Shown: in pieces, positions 24,113 to 38,517 of the stretch | How positions within the stretch are numbered: position 1 is the stretch's first letter | How the letters are laid out: every line of letters begins with the position of its first letter | From: Lichenostomus cassidix | Taxonomy: Eukaryota; Chordata; Aves; Passeriformes; Meliphagidae | Direction: 5' to 3' | DNA: 64,000 bases | Assembly: GCA_008360975.2 (NCBI GenBank) | Contig: CM039199.1 | Location: forward strand, 1,752,530-1,816,529 | Notes under the pieces: generated by a model | The model's input: the letters and a program-made list of their open reading frames with translations, nothing else | Told to the model about the DNA's origin: nothing | Database searches by the model: none | Translations under genes and position numbers: made by a program

Positions 24113-24336
24113 CACAGAATTGTAGAACCCCAGAATGGGTTGGGTTAGCTTAGGAAAGACCTTAAATCTCATCTCATTCCCACTCCCTGGCACAGGCAGG
24201 GACACCTTCCACTGTCCCAGGCTGCTCCAAGCCCTGTCCAGCCTGGTCTTGGACACTGCCAGGGATCCAGGGGCAGCCACAGCTTCTCTGGGCACCCTGG
24301 GCCAGGGCCTGCCCACCCTCACAGGGAACAATTTCT
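24113..24336 (-). repeat. CR1 LINE 3' fragment (antisense)
   Basis: Reverse complement of the shared block: tcacagaat tail at the left end, then the lines equivalent to ctgtccagcctggtcttgg and cccaccctcacagggaac at the right. Confidence 0.92.
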
Positions 24337-24364
24337 AAGCCAAAAATATTGTTCTCAAGAAACC

Positions 24365-24426
24365 TTTTTCTTTTCTTTTTTTTTTTTTTTTTTGTTTTGG
24401 TTTTTTTTTGTTTTTTGGGTTTTTTT
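24365..24426. repeat. T-rich low-complexity tract
   Basis: About 62 bases of nearly pure T broken by single C or G bases, lying just past the 5' end of the antisense CR1 copy at 24113-24336. Confidence 0.9.
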
Positions 24427-26717
24427 GGAACTGGAGACCTTGACTTGATAAAGGCTGTTCAGAGTGGAGCCAGGAGACAGTTGACAAGTCCAGCAGCACA
24501 AGACCCAAACCCCACCAGAGCTGTGTCAATGCAGCAGATTTCCCCTGGCACTTGAAATCCTGGCTCCAGGCTCACTCCCTGACCTCTCCAGAGCCCCTGA
24601 TTTATTCCAATCTCCTGTTCACAGTCAGAGGATCTCCCCAAACCTCCTGTTCCCCCCCTCACTTGTAGTGATTCAGAAGTCATGCACAGCATGGGCCAAA
24701 GCACCTCAGCCCCCATGGGAACCTTGCTCTGGGTCCCATCATACTCTGAGGGTCCTTCATGGGCTTTCACAGATGTTGTGGGGTCTGGAGGACCAGGGCC
24801 ACCTGGGTCAGCTCAGGCCTTGCTCAGGGAGATGGGGAAAAACCTGGGGAGAGGGATGAGGTGAAAGTGCTCCCACAGCCATTTGCTGCAGATTCCAAAT
24901 ATTTCAAGTTAGTGGGCACTTTTGGAAATTGGAGGCAAAGGAATCTGAGTGGCTTGTAATAGGAAACAGCTGCTGCAGAGCAAGCTGGGTCCTGAGGAAA
25001 AACGACTCCATGGAAATGGGTCTGCCGAGTAATAAAGCCACAAATAAATACTTAGTTCATTTACTAGGTTGTTAGTCCCATAAGCATTGAAACTTCATTT
25101 GTTAAGAGAAGCAGCGTTTAAGAATCAGAAGCAGATGAGCAGAGGCCTGGTTTAGCTGCTGCTGGCTGGGTTTATTGCCAGGGGCTCTGTGCCTGGGGCT
25201 TGTGCAGCTTCCAGCAGGTGTGGGAGCTGCTTGGGGATCTCAGCACCAGTTTGTTCCATCCTGTGATAATAACTGGTGTGTTTTTTCTTCTCCCCTTCCT
25301 CTTGTTGCAGAGATAAATGATTATTAAAATCTGACTTTGGCAGTTTTTCAGTGCCAGGCAGGACCTGCTGCCCCTGGGGAGGGTTGGGAAGCTGTGCCAG
25401 GAGCACAGTGCCTGCTGTGCATCTCAGCCCCAAGGGTGGGTCAGCTTTGGAACTTCAAATACCAGCTCTCCTGGCACCCTGGGGTAGCACAAAGAGAGTG
25501 TTGTCATTAAGGGAATTGCTCTCCCAAGGCAGTTGATCCTCAGTGTTTTTTGGTTAGGGAGGCAGGGAGACACTTCAGGCTGTGATAGAAGGAAAGTCTG
25601 ATGCTGAGCTTGTGACACTTCCTGAAAGAAAACTGCTGGAATCTTTCCTCTTCCATCTGATTGCATCTAGAAGAGGTTCTTTAAGTACTCCTGATGCTCT
25701 TCCTGAGGGCTGATCAGGTCTTACATAGTTTTCATGTGGAAGAAATGGGGTGAACTCCTGGGCTTTCACCTCACCTCTCCATCAGGAAAGGCAGAGGAAT
25801 GATCGTGGTCCTCATTCTGGTCTTCATTCATTGCCAGAAGTTCAGCCTTGTGTTTCCAACTCCAGTCAAGTGGGTGTTGATTTAAGGTGAGGATTGTTGC
25901 TGTATGAATAAACAGCCTCCAGAGCCTTTGGGATCTGGGAAAGATTTACCATGTGGGTGGAAAGATGGAAAGCAGTCAGGGTTTTGGAAGGAGCAGCGAG
26001 GAAGGGTTGTGCCAGGTTCTCTAAACACATTCAGGGGTGAGAGCATGCTCAGGAGCAACCCTAACAGTCCTGAACACCAGGTTCAGCCTTTCACCATGCC
26101 AGGAGAAATCCCATGGCTGCACCAGATGCATTTAAAGCAGAACACTCCAGCCAGAGTAATTTTGAAGATGTGGTTCTTGAGCAGCCAGCTCATTATAACC
26201 CAGTTTGCATTGAACAGTCATATCTGGCTGCAGATGGGTGAACAACCCTTGGAATACACCAGCAACTATCTGGAGTGGTCAGGGATTAACTCACACTGGT
26301 GCCTGGGATGTCCCTGTGCAAGAGAGGTGTTCTGTCATCTGCCACAGCCATGAGCAGACAGCTCCCTGGGACCTGCTCAGTCCAGGCTCCAAGAGAAACC
26401 ACAACCTTATCCTTGACCGCTTAAAGGGTAAAGCAAAACCAGCTGGCTCTATGGATTGAATTAGCAAACTCTTGTTTCTGTGTTGCAAAGGTCATTTTTC
26501 TTGTCTTACAGCTTTTTTCCATGCTGTGGTCAGTGTTCCTTCCTAAAACTTGGCTGTTGTACCTCCTCTTGTATTTTCTCAGTGATTCCTCTAGATATGC
26601 CCAAATTAGTGACCTGTGAATTTGCACTTGGAGGGTGCTTATCTTACAGAGGGTTTTCCTGTATGTGAATCTGCATAAATATTTTACAAAAATAAATATG
26701 TTCCTAAAGTGACCCTC

Positions 26718-26854
26718 TGGAAGTGTCCAAGGCCAGGTTGGATAGGTCTCAGAGCCAGCTGGTCTAGTGGAAGGTGTCCCATGGCAGGGTGGTTGGAATG
26801 GGATGAGCTCTGAAGGCTTTTCCAACCCAAACCATTGCATGATTCTGTGATTCT
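26718..26854 (+). repeat. CR1 LINE 3' fragment (sense)
   Basis: Diverged short copy: gtgtccaaggccaggttgg, a 'ctggtctagtggaaggtgtcc' equivalent, ttttccaacccaaacc, then a gattctgtgattct tail. Confidence 0.88.
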
Positions 26855-28534
26855 TTAAAAGATCATGGCCAAATGCTGCCAGGTCCTCAGGTGCTGTGTG
26901 CAGTTCTGTGACACAGACAGGCTGTGATGTCGAGTTTGAGTGGATAAAGCCCAGTTTGATCAGTCAGACAGGTCAGAACCACTTCCCACAGCGTGAGGAG
27001 CACGATGGGGGCTGAGGGTGTTCTCTGCAGGGTCCTGTGCAGTGCTAGGGGTGTTTGGGGCGCCATGGGTGTGGCACCAGCCCACTGACCTGGCCCAGGG
27101 ACACCAAGTGACACCCACAGAGCAGGAGGGAGGATTTATGTCCCACCCTGGTGCTCCTCAGGCCACTGCATGCCTTGGCCATGCTCTGAGCTGCCTCAGG
27201 GGGTGATGAGTCTCCACTGAGCTGCTTTTCCATCTGCTCTGTATCTGATGCTAACTCTTATCACTTTATGGACCACCTTTGGCCCTGTTTGCACAGCCCC
27301 TCACTCTGTGCACACCAGGCCCACGGCCAGGACCTGGGGGAATGGCTGTAATACAATTAAATGGTGATAACAATCATCTGGCAAGCTGTTCCACTTGTCT
27401 GGAAAGGGCTGGGCAATATGTGCATGTGGGACAAGTCTGTGCATCTTTCAAATTAATAAAAAAATTGAGTTTGTCGACAATGCAGCCTGCAGTAAATTAA
27501 CACCTCGCTTAAATAGCTAGCTGACAACTTGAAGTGGGGGGTGGTGTTCTAATACTTAAGCTGGTTTTCTCTGTCTTCACATGCCCTGTCCAGCATCTCC
27601 TCTTACTCAAATAACCTAATTGCACTCCAGCCTTTCAACAGCACATCAGCCTTGCTGCCAACACGGTTGTTCACCTCAAGGCCTCATTATGTTTTGCCAC
27701 TACATCAGGGGCCAAAAATAACTTGACAATACCTTCTCGATACGCAGGTCTCTCAGTGACAAACAAATAATTGGGTGAAGCAAACCCTGAGCACAGTGAG
27801 CTGCCACAGCCTGCTGTGTGCACAGCCCCTGGTGACAGCAGCCACCACGTCTGGTGTCACAGCAGCTCTCCAGAGAGGGCTGGGACACAGGGGACAGCTT
27901 GGGGATGGTGTACAGGGGTCTCATCAGCAGCCTGGGACAAGGCACTGTCATTTTTCTGCAGGTAGAGGGCTGGAGACATGGAACATAGACTAACAAAGGT
28001 ATTAGAAAAAATAATAATTAAAGAATTATTTTTTCTCACACAATGTTATCTGAGAGGGTCTGTTTGTGGGTGTACCAGGAATTGAGCCATCTTCACCTTT
28101 TAGTCTGATACTATAATTAATTTAAAGTTGGTTGCTGTGCATACTTAAAAATTAGATTAGCCAATAACTTCTCTCTAATGATAGTTTTGGTTGTTCTGGC
28201 AGCTTACACAAAAGCAATGAAACCTCTTGTGTCTGGAGTGTGTTAATGAGTCCTGAGAAGGCAGTGATGGCTGTGCCAGGGTCCCCAAAAGTGAGGTGTG
28301 GTCCCTGTCCTGCAGTCCTTTGGATCTGCTGGGCTGTGCCAACACCCAGCACCCCCTGGCAGAGGAGCACAGTCACACAGCCTCGGGGAGAGTTAGGGAC
28401 TGCCCTTCCCCATGGCATCACAGCCCCAGCACTGCTCTGCTCGTCCTTCTGGCACACCCCAAATCCCCCAGGGCTCTGGGGTGTCCTGGGAGCTGCAGGA
28501 AAATGCACTGCAGCCTGGAGTTCATGGCTGTGTT

Positions 28535-28805
28535 TGACAGGACAAGGGAAAATGGCTTTAAGCTGAAGGGAGGACAGGGTTAGATGGGATATTGGGAGGG
28601 AATTGTTCCCTGTGAGGGTGGGCAGGCCCTGGCACAGGGTGCCCAGAGAAGCTGTGACTGCCCCTGCATCCCTGGCAGTGTCCAAGGCCAGGCTGGTTGG
28701 GAATTGGAGCAACCTGGGATAGCAGAAGGTGTCCCTGCCATGGCAGGGGTGGAATGAGATGAGCTTCACAGATCCTTCCAACCCAAACCATTCTGAGATT
28801 CTGTG
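28535..28805 (+). repeat. CR1 LINE 3' fragment (sense)
   Basis: About 270 bases including the end of ORF2 (gttagatgggatattggga..., encoding the conserved basic RLDI/GN-type residues) and the full 3' untranslated block with a gagattctgtga tail. Confidence 0.92.
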
Positions 28806-30029
28806 AGTAGCTGATGTTGCTAATCCTGTGTGATTTAGTGGGTGTGATAAAACAGAGTGGATGCATTCAACTACAGACTCTGTAACTCCGTATTTCCTGC
28901 AATTACTCCTTTTTTAACATTTACCTTTTTTGTGCTAGTGAGTGAGTAGCCAGTGGGGATTTTCAGCCAGGTCAGTGCCAGTGTGTGCCCAGGTGGCAAT
29001 GAGGATGTTCCTGCTCTGTTCCTGTGTTTGTTTGCTGTGCTCAGGCAGCCACTGTTGGTAAGCAGAGCGTGGGGAAGAGAGGGAGAAGCAGCATTGTGAT
29101 GTTACTGGAAGTGATTCAAAAAGATGCTACGGGGGGATGTTACTTGTTTTGGCAACGAATCTGTAACATTTTTGTGCAATGTTTTATGATTCTTCTGCTG
29201 CTAGCAGTTAGAATGAGGAGTGGCCAAAAAAAAAAAATCAGGGCAGTTATGGAAACTTCAAAGCTCAGGGATCAACCTAGTTTGTGGGTAAAAGTCTGCT
29301 TTTGGAATTTATGTGTTCACGTTGCTTATTTTAGTAAACATATTATGGATAAAGTAATTTCCAAATGCAAACAGGAGGCAGGGAATAGGATTCTGTCTTT
29401 GAGATGATTTTTCAGGAAATGGTAAACAGACTTAGAAGTCTCCATATGAATATTTACGTTTTATTTGCTTTCCTTTGGCTAACCATGGAACTTAAGCACT
29501 GTTTAAAACCCAGAGTTTATCACTGGGCTTTCATTTTCTCTCTGCAACTTAAACTTTGCCCTCTGTAGATGGAGAGAATCCATTCTGTTGGACTGTGGTT
29601 TTAATATGGAAAAAGCATGCAGAGAACTTGCTCTGACAGGCAGAAGGTAAATGATTTCCCTACATCTCAGGCAGGTTAGATTTTTTTTTTTAAAAAGGAA
29701 AAAAATTGCTTATACTCTATTTACCTTTCCCCCTGAGGAGTAAATGGGAGGTGCAGGCACCACATACTTTTTGACATGGTGTGTTTGGAGTTTTCTCTTC
29801 TTGCAACAACAACACATCAGCCAGGAGCAAATTTCCTGAGGGTGGTTTGGGGATGGACGTGCTGAACCTTGCCTTGTCAACAGGCACATTCCTGGGATTT
29901 CATGCACCAGCAGATGTGGTGTGAAATGGTAGCTTCACGGAGCAATAATTCACGTTGTATTGTGGAGATCAGCAGCAAACAGCGGCAGGATGAGAGCTGC
30001 TCGTGTTTAAGTACAGAACTTGAAAGGTT

Positions 30030-30472
30030 GGAATGAGTCCAGAGGAGGCCATGAAGATGCTCCAAGGGCTGGAACTGCTCTGCTGTGAGGAGAGGCTAGA
30101 GAGTTGGGGTTGTTGGAGAAGAAAAGGCTCTGGGATGACCTTATTGTGGCGTTTCAGTGCCTAAAGGGTTCCAGGAGAGCTGGAGAGGGACAAGGGATGG
30201 AGTGACAGGACACAGGAAATGGCTTCCCAGTAACAGAGACAGGGTTAGATGGGAGATTGGGAAGGAATCCTTCCCTGTGAGGGTGGGGAGGCCCTGGGAT
30301 GGAATTCCCAGAGAAGCTGTGGCTGCCCCTGGATCCCTGGCAGTGTCCAAGGCCTGGCAGGACAGGGCTTGGAGCAGCCTGGGACATTGGAAGGTGTCCC
30401 TGCCATGGCAGGGGGTGGCACTGGGTGAGCTTTGAGGTCCCTTCCAACCCAAGCCACTCCATGATTCCATGG
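30030..30472 (+). repeat. CR1 LINE 3' fragment (sense), longer copy
   Basis: About 440 bases. It starts in the classic ggaatgagtccagaggagg / gaagatgctccaagggctgg region and runs through the gaggagaggctagagagttgg segment and the ORF2 end to the ttccaacccaagccactcc tail. The ORF2 remnant is broken by indels. Confidence 0.93.
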
Positions 30473-32139
30473 TAAACTTTCAAATCCCATTTTCTCAAAT
30501 ATAAAAATAATTGCAGATCGAGGCATCCCTTGGAGAGCTGCAATTAGTTCTGAGAACAAAAGGCTTTGCAGTTCTACACCGTTACAATCATGTTCTTTAA
30601 AAGGTAAACCAAAATTACAGAGCCTCCTTTTCTCCCTGAGCATCTGCAGGAATGCAGTTTCAGGTACATATATCTATGTATGTTTTTAATAATGCTCCCT
30701 CGTCTGACATGGTGTCTTGCCAAAAACGAAATCATTAATGAACTCCACAGGGGATTTATGCAGATCCAAAGCTGCTCATTACATCTATTTTTAAGTCTGT
30801 TGCTGCACCGAGGGCAAGGGGAATTTGTTGGAACCTGTAGCGTTAAAACTTGTAATTTTGTTTGCTAACACTTGCAGGAGATTACAGATGTGATCCCAGG
30901 CCCTTTGAAGTCAAGGGGAGCAGGGGGATCATTAGCATAGGGATTATCCCTGTTTCTCTAACGCAATACTCCCAGGGAAAAGCTCCCTGTGTCCATCTCC
31001 TCCCACCTGGGGAATGCACACGGCAGGGATGGTGTGTGGGGAGTTCTTTCCAAACTGTGGCTTTTCCAGAGGATGGAAATGTGGCCTCTGGTGTGTCTGT
31101 GAAGTCTAATTGTCCATAAAGTCTGAAAATCCATGAAATGCACAAAGTCTGGAACTGTGTAATTTTAAGAGTAGTCTAAAAACTTATTCTTTGAGCCAGG
31201 GTGACTGGATGACTCCTTCTGTGTATGTTGGGTAACATCCATGTCAGACACTGAGTATTCTCCAAAAAAAGTGTTCTCAGAGGCCTCTGGTGTTAGCATT
31301 TTGTCTGGGAAGCTCTCTGCTCTGGGATTCTGGCTACACAAACATAACTTCTGCAAGCAGCTGGAGCAATGGTGCATCAGGGCCAAATGCAAGGGCAGGT
31401 TTTTGTAGGAAAGAGCCTCTTGTGGCAGCAGGGTGCAGAGATGGAAAAATAACATTGTACATGTCTGCAGGAGCCAAAGGGAGTGTGAGGCTGTCTGCTG
31501 GTGTTGGGTTCTCTGCAGGTATTTAATGGGGTTTGCTGCGACATGCTCCTGACTGGAGAGTGGTTCTGGAGCTGACAGACTGTGCTCAAGGCAAATTCTT
31601 TTCATTAAAAAGGGATTTAATTAATTAGAGCTGACTGTCGGCTGACAGGTTAATTGATAAGGGAAGTGAGCCCCAGAACCTGGAGGTGAGATTATACAGT
31701 GACTTTAAACCTTCACAGTCTCTGATAAAACTCAGGCTCCCCCTGGAATGTCAGAGAAATCTCACTGGCTGTTTTACAGGGCACGGTGCCTGAAAAGATT
31801 TGCAAGAAAAGCTGCAGTTTCCTAAAATTCAGTTTTCAAGTAAAGATCTGATCTGGCAAATTTATTCCAGGCTAAGGCTCGTTGAACTGTTTCAGTGGCA
31901 GCTTTGCACATTGCTGTGCTCACGTGGAATTGGTTGGGGCTGACGGGGAATTCACGTGGAACTTCCTTAATTGGCTGAAATAAAATTTCCTGCATCTTCT
32001 TTTTAACTGCTGAAAGAAGTAATCACTTGCTCCAATAAATAGTAGTTCTGGAGCCACTCTTTTCTAATAATTTGCTTTTTAAAATGGAAATGAGCTTGGG
32101 AGTGGGTTTAATGATTGATAGGAAGGTAACTGAGAGAAG

Positions 32140-32352
32140 AGTGAGATTGAAAATTGAGAAAAAATCTTTCCCAGTGAGGGTGGGCAAGCCCTGGCACTGA
32201 GTGCCCAGAGAAGCTGTGGAAATGTCCAAAACCAGGCTGGACAGGGCTTGGAGCAGCCTGGAACAGTGGAAGGTGTCCCTGTCCATGTCAGGAGGGGCAC
32301 TGGGTGGTTTTCAAGGTCCCTTCCAACCCAGATTATTCTGGGATGCTATGAA
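32140..32352 (+). repeat. CR1 LINE 3' fragment (sense)
   Basis: Shared block with a small internal deletion (the ggctgcccctggatccctgg segment is missing after 32218). Ends in a ttattctgggatgctatga tail. Confidence 0.9.
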
Positions 32353-33851
32353 ATGGTGACACAGGGCTGAGTCCACCCTGGGACCTGCTGACAGGTCTGG
32401 GATCAATGAAATTCCTTTCCAAATGCATCTGGTGAGCACAAATGAGAAAAGGGAAAACCTCTGGTAGTTATTCTTTGAGCCATGTGGAAACCATATTTTA
32501 TAAGGTAGAAAGGTAATAATGAAAATACAAATAATTATAGTAGGGTATGGAAAAATCCAGGTGGAAAACTCTTGATCTCCACCAGAGTCCACTAAAGCTG
32601 TACAAGGAGGCTGTGGTGGGTGAAAACCACTCATCCATATTTAGCCCTTTCTGTTTTGTCCAGGTTAGCCCTTAGATCTGGACATTAACCCTTTAATTTG
32701 TGGTGTCCAGAGCAGACATAGGCCCAGGCAGGGCTGGGTGATGGTGTGAACATCAGGGGAGTGTTGGCATGGGAGGTCAGAGCAGGGTCAGCTCAGGGGC
32801 AGGAGGGAGGGGAAGGTCTGGGCAGGAACATCCCTGTCACTTGTGCTGCTGTAAAACCCTGAGCATAATTTAAATGTGGCTTTTGGCTGTGTTTCTGAGA
32901 AAAATCACTGGTGTAAGAAAGGTGTTTCCTGGTAAGCTGAGAGCAGCACATCACTCATCGGATTGCAAGGGAGAAATTTCAGCTGTTCCAAATGAGGTGA
33001 TTTACACTGGCTAATAATAACTGTAACTGTTCTAGGGGGGTGAGTGCTGAGGATTTGCCACAGTGCTTGTTTTCGTTGGCACACGAATACCTGGCTGTAA
33101 GAGCTGAGACGTTCCTGTTACAGCCCTTTCCTCTTGGGTAGAATTAGGTGCATGGATTGCATATATCAGTATAATCAACCCTGCTAAGATGTCAAAACAT
33201 CGAGTGTCAATCCTATCATAAAATCTAAACCCATCTTGTTTTCCTTTCCCTTTTTCCCCCCCCTGTGCTCCATCTAAAATAAATAACTTGAGAAATAACT
33301 GAATGAATATAACCCATTTCTCCAAAGAAAGGAAAATAATTGCCTCCAGACTTCTAACTTACCTGCCAAATTGCATCCTGATGTGAATTGCAATGGACAA
33401 ATTATAATCTTTTGAGACAAGGGAGGAGATGATGGAGTCTGTAAGTGACCCTTCTCTGGTAGGCACAGTCAGAATGAAGCTAGACTTGGCAAGTGATTTG
33501 CACTCCCATCAGGGAAGGTCCCCAGGTCACCCTGGAGAGGCATTAACTGGACACTGTGAGGAGAGCTCCCAGTGGCAGCAGCCCCAGGGCTGGCAGAGTG
33601 ACACACACCACGAGCTCTGGACCCCACCACTGCAGGGAAAAACCCAAACCAAGCAACCAGAACAAAACAATGGCAATGAAAACACAGCAGAGGAGGAAAA
33701 TCCAACCAGGGAGTCTCCTGTTTGGGGGATTCATCTTGCAAAGGCCTTTTGCAAGTGATGGAGTAGGCAGGAACCATCAGCGAGATTTGGGCATCTGTCC
33801 AGAGGTTTGATATTTGGTGGAGGAGTTGGAGCTGGCTGAAGTTCATTATGT

Positions 33852-33932
33852 GGCAGAGGGGTGGAATGAGATGATCTTCAGGGGCCCTTCCAACCCAAAC
33901 CAGTCTGGGATTCCATGATTCCGTGGTTCTGT
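33852..33932 (+). repeat. CR1 LINE 3' terminal fragment (sense)
   Basis: Only the last ~80 bases are present: gtggaatgagatgatcttc, cccttccaacccaaacc and a gattccatgattccgtgg tail. Confidence 0.85.
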
Positions 33933-36900
33933 GTCCCCTGGGCTCAGCCCTGCTCACACGTTGTCACTGTGGGAGGCTCCTCGTGGTTCTTTGTGACTGC
34001 AGTGATGCTTTTGTTCCCCAGCCAGTCCTGGGCAGTGTCTTGGTTTAAATCCAGCACTTGGTGTAAATGTGGAGCAATTCAGGACATGCTTTTGTCCTGT
34101 CACACAGGTACTGCATGGCTCCCTGTCTGCAGGAATGGCCATGAGAATGCAGAGGATTCCTGGGCAAAGACACAGAGGTTTCCATGATGTGCTTAAGACT
34201 TGTCTGCAGCTTTTATCCCATTTTCAGTGTTGGAGTGACTTCTCTGGGCCTGGGGGCACAGCTGAGGGTTTAACTTGCAGGAGGTCCTTACAAAGGGGTG
34301 AGGACACTAATGGTGAATGGTGCAGGGTGTAAAGGTTTATTTGGAACTCCAGAAAATACCAGTGAAGAAACAAAACTTCATTTTCAGATGGTGGGAGAGG
34401 GTTTTGTGAAAATTGTTTCCACACACCCCACTCAAATCCCCACTTTGTCTGCACACAGGGAACCTGAACTTATCTAAAAAAGCCTTTTGCTGTAAAATCT
34501 AAGAACAGATACAAACTCAAGCAGCTGAGTGAAAAAACTCAACAACTTGGAATGTTGTAATTCCCCTCTAGAAAGCATTCTGCTGTGAACCCAACATGAG
34601 TGATGGACACAGGAACTTTATTGAATTTAGTGACTTCAGCCATCACAGGAAGTTCAGCACCTGCAGTGGCTGATGGGGTTGAATCCTTCAAGACACATGT
34701 AAAAACTAAAATGAAAGACTGTCCTCCTTAATTTGAACCATCTAGATTGCTACTTCCCATATTTGGATGTGTCTCGATATGCACACAGTTTTCTGGCCCT
34801 TTCAATGCTGTGATTAGGTCTGATTTTTTTTTTTAGTGACTTCCTAACCTCTCATAGAGAGGTCAAACTGTCTTACAGCCTTTGGTGAAAGTCAAAAACC
34901 CTCTGGTATTTTACCACTCACTCAGTGCTGTTGCTGCCTGTGCACTGAGGTCCATTTAGGTGCATCCTCAGAATGTACAGCCAAATTATGTGCTGTCAAA
35001 AGGCCTTAGCTGGGTTTGGATGGGGTCAGCAGGCTGAGAGATCCCACACTGGTTGAAGCTGGAAGTCAGAAGCCAAGTGGAGAGTTTTGTACCCAACTTG
35101 AGTTACCCAAAAGCAGATCTTGACCTCTGTGCTGTGGTTGGGTGTGTGAATGGTGCTGCCATTGGAGCTCATGCTGCATGCAGAGATTGAGACTGGAAAA
35201 ATAAAGGAGGGAGTGAATCCTTCCAGCCTTGGCTGTGGGTAGCAGGAGCCACAACGAAAAGGAGGTTGTGTCGCACTGTAAAATGGTTGGATAAAAACAG
35301 CACCTCCTGTGTTCATGGCAGATTCTAGGACAGTTGTGATTGGGTTTTTTTTAGCCTCAGGAATGTTAAATGCCATTTGGTAACTTGCTCTGGAAGGTGA
35401 TAAGAGGACTGCAAGCATTTTCTGAGGGAGACATGAGCTGTAGAGGTTTATTATTAGGATGTAAAGCAATTATTTGTTTGTGTGCTTCCCCTCGCAGGAA
35501 TTTTTTCTTTTTTGTTTTCTAAATAACACAAGACATCCTTGGCAGCCGAATCCCCACAGTTGTTAATGTCAGATTGTTATCAGATCTGGCAGTGATTGTT
35601 TTCTAATAATAAGTATGTTTTTCCCTTGCTGCCTATGTAAGAGTGACAGTTTGCTGCAACTCAAGGCAAGATGAAAAAGAAATTCAGCATTTGCCACTTA
35701 TATCCCTGAAAACAAATGATCTCCTTAGTGCAGATCGTTTTTTATTATTTATCTGCCTTTTAGTTATCTAAGAAATTATTTCCAAGAAGCAGATGAGAGG
35801 CAGGGTTGGAATTCCTCTGCTTTTTAGCTCCTGTTTGGGTCCTATTCGTATTTGGGCTTGACTGATAACTCTCCTCCACTGCTGAGAGAAGAGCTGCTGA
35901 CACCCTTTTCAGTTCTGGTGCTGCTGAAGGTTTGTTGAGATCTTTTAATTTAATGAGCTTCACAGCAGCCTAGGTCAGTGATCAGTGTCTGCTCTGGGGT
36001 AGGAGCCCCACTGTGGGAATCTGCTGGTGAGGCAGCAGTTGCTGTGGTTTGTGTTCTGGCTGGGATTCATCCCTGGGGCTGCCCAGCAGCTGCCCATGGC
36101 CTCGGTGGAGGGAGCAGACCAAGAGGGCTAAATCCTCCTCCAGGAGGGCATTGCAAGGGCTCGGAACAGGTTCACATTCCTGATATTTCTCCTTGCCCTC
36201 TGCTGAGGAGTGGTGTGTCTCTGCTCGGTCACTCAGGAGCTGAGCTGCGCAAGGAGCTGGGAGAGCTGATCCTCTGCAATTTGCAGCTGTGGGCAGTGAC
36301 TGCAGCAGCTCTGGGGATCCCAAACCAGCCCATGGCCTTTTCCCTGCTCCAGCCCCTTCCCAAAGCAGAGCCCTGCGATGGCTGGCAGTGCCCCAGGAGT
36401 GTCCCCCAGGAGCCCTGGCTGTCACCTCCCGCAGAGCAGGGACAGGAGATGGACCCAGGCAGGATCAGCAGCCTGGGATGTGTCAGGCCAGGGAGAAAGG
36501 GCAGTGCTCAGAGCTCCTCTCCTCTGTTATGGCAACACCACAACACAAGCAGGGGTTGATTCCCAAACACGAGGCCACCTCTTTCAGAAAGGGATTAAGT
36601 AGCTGAAAGCACTTTTTTAGCCTGGAAGTGATCCGATGTTAAATATAACCCTTTTGGACTGTCTCTTCCCGGGGATTATTTTGGAAAAGCTCTGTGACCC
36701 TGGATCAGTGAGCACCCCTTGATGCTGGGTGTATTTACCATCACCAAGAACATTCAGTGAGCACAAGCTGCTGTGAGTTATTTTTTGCCTTATCAGTCTT
36801 CATTTTAAGATTACTGGCGAGATCTTCTCGTCTTCTCGACGTGATATTCTTAGCTGGAAGATTAACTGATGTTCAATTTCTAGAGTGATTTTAGTCTTAT

Positions 36901-37670
36901 TAGCGAGAACATTTGGCAGTGTGTACTTTGTTTTAATTTAGTTGTCTGTATTGGAATTTAAAGTCTAGAAGATAGCATGTTCTTCTCTTTTTTAAAAAAA
37001 TAAAATCCATTTAGTAAGAGTAATTTTATTTTCCTGTGTGGGACAGGAGTTGTTTAGCAAAAAGGAGGCTGTGCATGGTAGCTCAGCCCCAACTCCCAGA
37101 CTTAATGATTCCTCACTGCAGACTGGTGTGGGAAAAGGCTGTCATCAAGAATCCATTTAAAATTAAAATTCAAGAAAATAGCGCAGGTATTTGTAGGAGG
37201 AAGTATATTTTTCTCAATCTGATTTTCTTTGCTGTGTTTTTTGTGTATCAGATATTGCAACCAATAATTATTGCACTTATTTGGGTGAAAGACTCCTCAC
37301 TGAATAACTTTTACTTTAGTGAGTTGCTCTGTTGTCATTCCTGATATCCAAAATTGGAGTTCTGGAATGGATACCCAGGATTATTTTGGGAGTAGAAAAA
37401 CTTCCTTCACACTTTCCCCCAAGCTCTTTGACTGTGAGAGTGCTGAGATCTCACCCTTGTGTTGCTGCTGCCAGCAGTGGTGCTTTTCCTTTTGAGTCAG
37501 TGTTTAATCCACACTCACTCACACGTGGTGCTGGGGATATTTTGGAGCTGTGCATTGGGTGGATGCTCAAACACTTGGAATGGTGAAGGATCAGGGTGGG
37601 AAGTGGGGCCTGTCCTCACACTGTGGAGTGTAGAGGGGATGTTTTGAAAGTAATTTTTTGTTTTTTAATG

Positions 37671-37728
37671 TTTGGACTCGATGATTTTAGAGGTCTTTTC
37701 CAACCTTAGTGAGTCTTTGATTCTGTGG
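37671..37728 (+). repeat. CR1 LINE 3' terminal fragment (sense), other subfamily
   Basis: The string tttggactcgatgatttt followed by ggtcttttccaacctta and a tgattctgtgg tail is the 3' end of an older CR1 subfamily, also seen at 47103 and 49200. Confidence 0.8.
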
Positions 37729-38517
37729 CTCAAAGGCTGCATGCCAGGAGCTTGGATAAACATGAAGCTGAGCATTTATTATCCTTAGGTATTTCCTGGC
37801 ATTTTTTAAAGCTGGTGTCTCCTAGCTGCAGCAGCTGGTTCAAACCCAGGTGTTGATATGGTGCTGGCCTCACTCTCCCTGCAGTTTCAAGCAGGTGAAT
37901 GGAAAACCCTGCAGAGATTCAGCCACTGCTGGTGGCACTGAGACACATTTACACCATCCATTCACCGTGGCACAGCTACTTCATCTCTTCCTTTTGTGAG
38001 CTGATGGTTACTTAAGCAGCTTAAAGTTCGTTCACAATATTATTGCATGTGATTTTGAAGAGTGACTTTTGACTGTGAAAGCCTGTAAAATGCAGAGATA
38101 GTGTTCCCTGCCAAGTGTGTGGCCCTGCAAGGAGCTGCTGCCTCACAGTTCCATCTCCTGCATCATTAGCAGAGCTCAACAGCAGCTCTTGTCTGCTTTT
38201 AGAGAGGCCCTTACCACTACTAAGAGAAGCTGAATTACCATGGAGTGGTAACAAGATGCAACATTACTGCCTTTCATGATTTTATCAGAAGTCTCATCAT
38301 CTTTTTTTTGTTGTTATCTTAGATCCTGAAGTAATACCCTTTCGTGAAAGACATTCCCTTTCATGAGGCTAAAAACTGCAGTGCAAATAAAGAAAACCCT
38401 GGGTTTTAAGGCAGATTGCTAAGAAGGGACATTGACTTGTGGTGGGTTTTATACTTGAGACTGGAAGCACTAGAAGGTTTTGTCAAGCTCTGCCAGCAGT
38501 GAAGTATCTCCTGATTG

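Noticed and set aside
28152..28781. 209-codon antisense frame
   Set aside because: More than half is antisense of a CR1 copy (28535-28805), and the same peptide types recur antisense to all CR1 copies.
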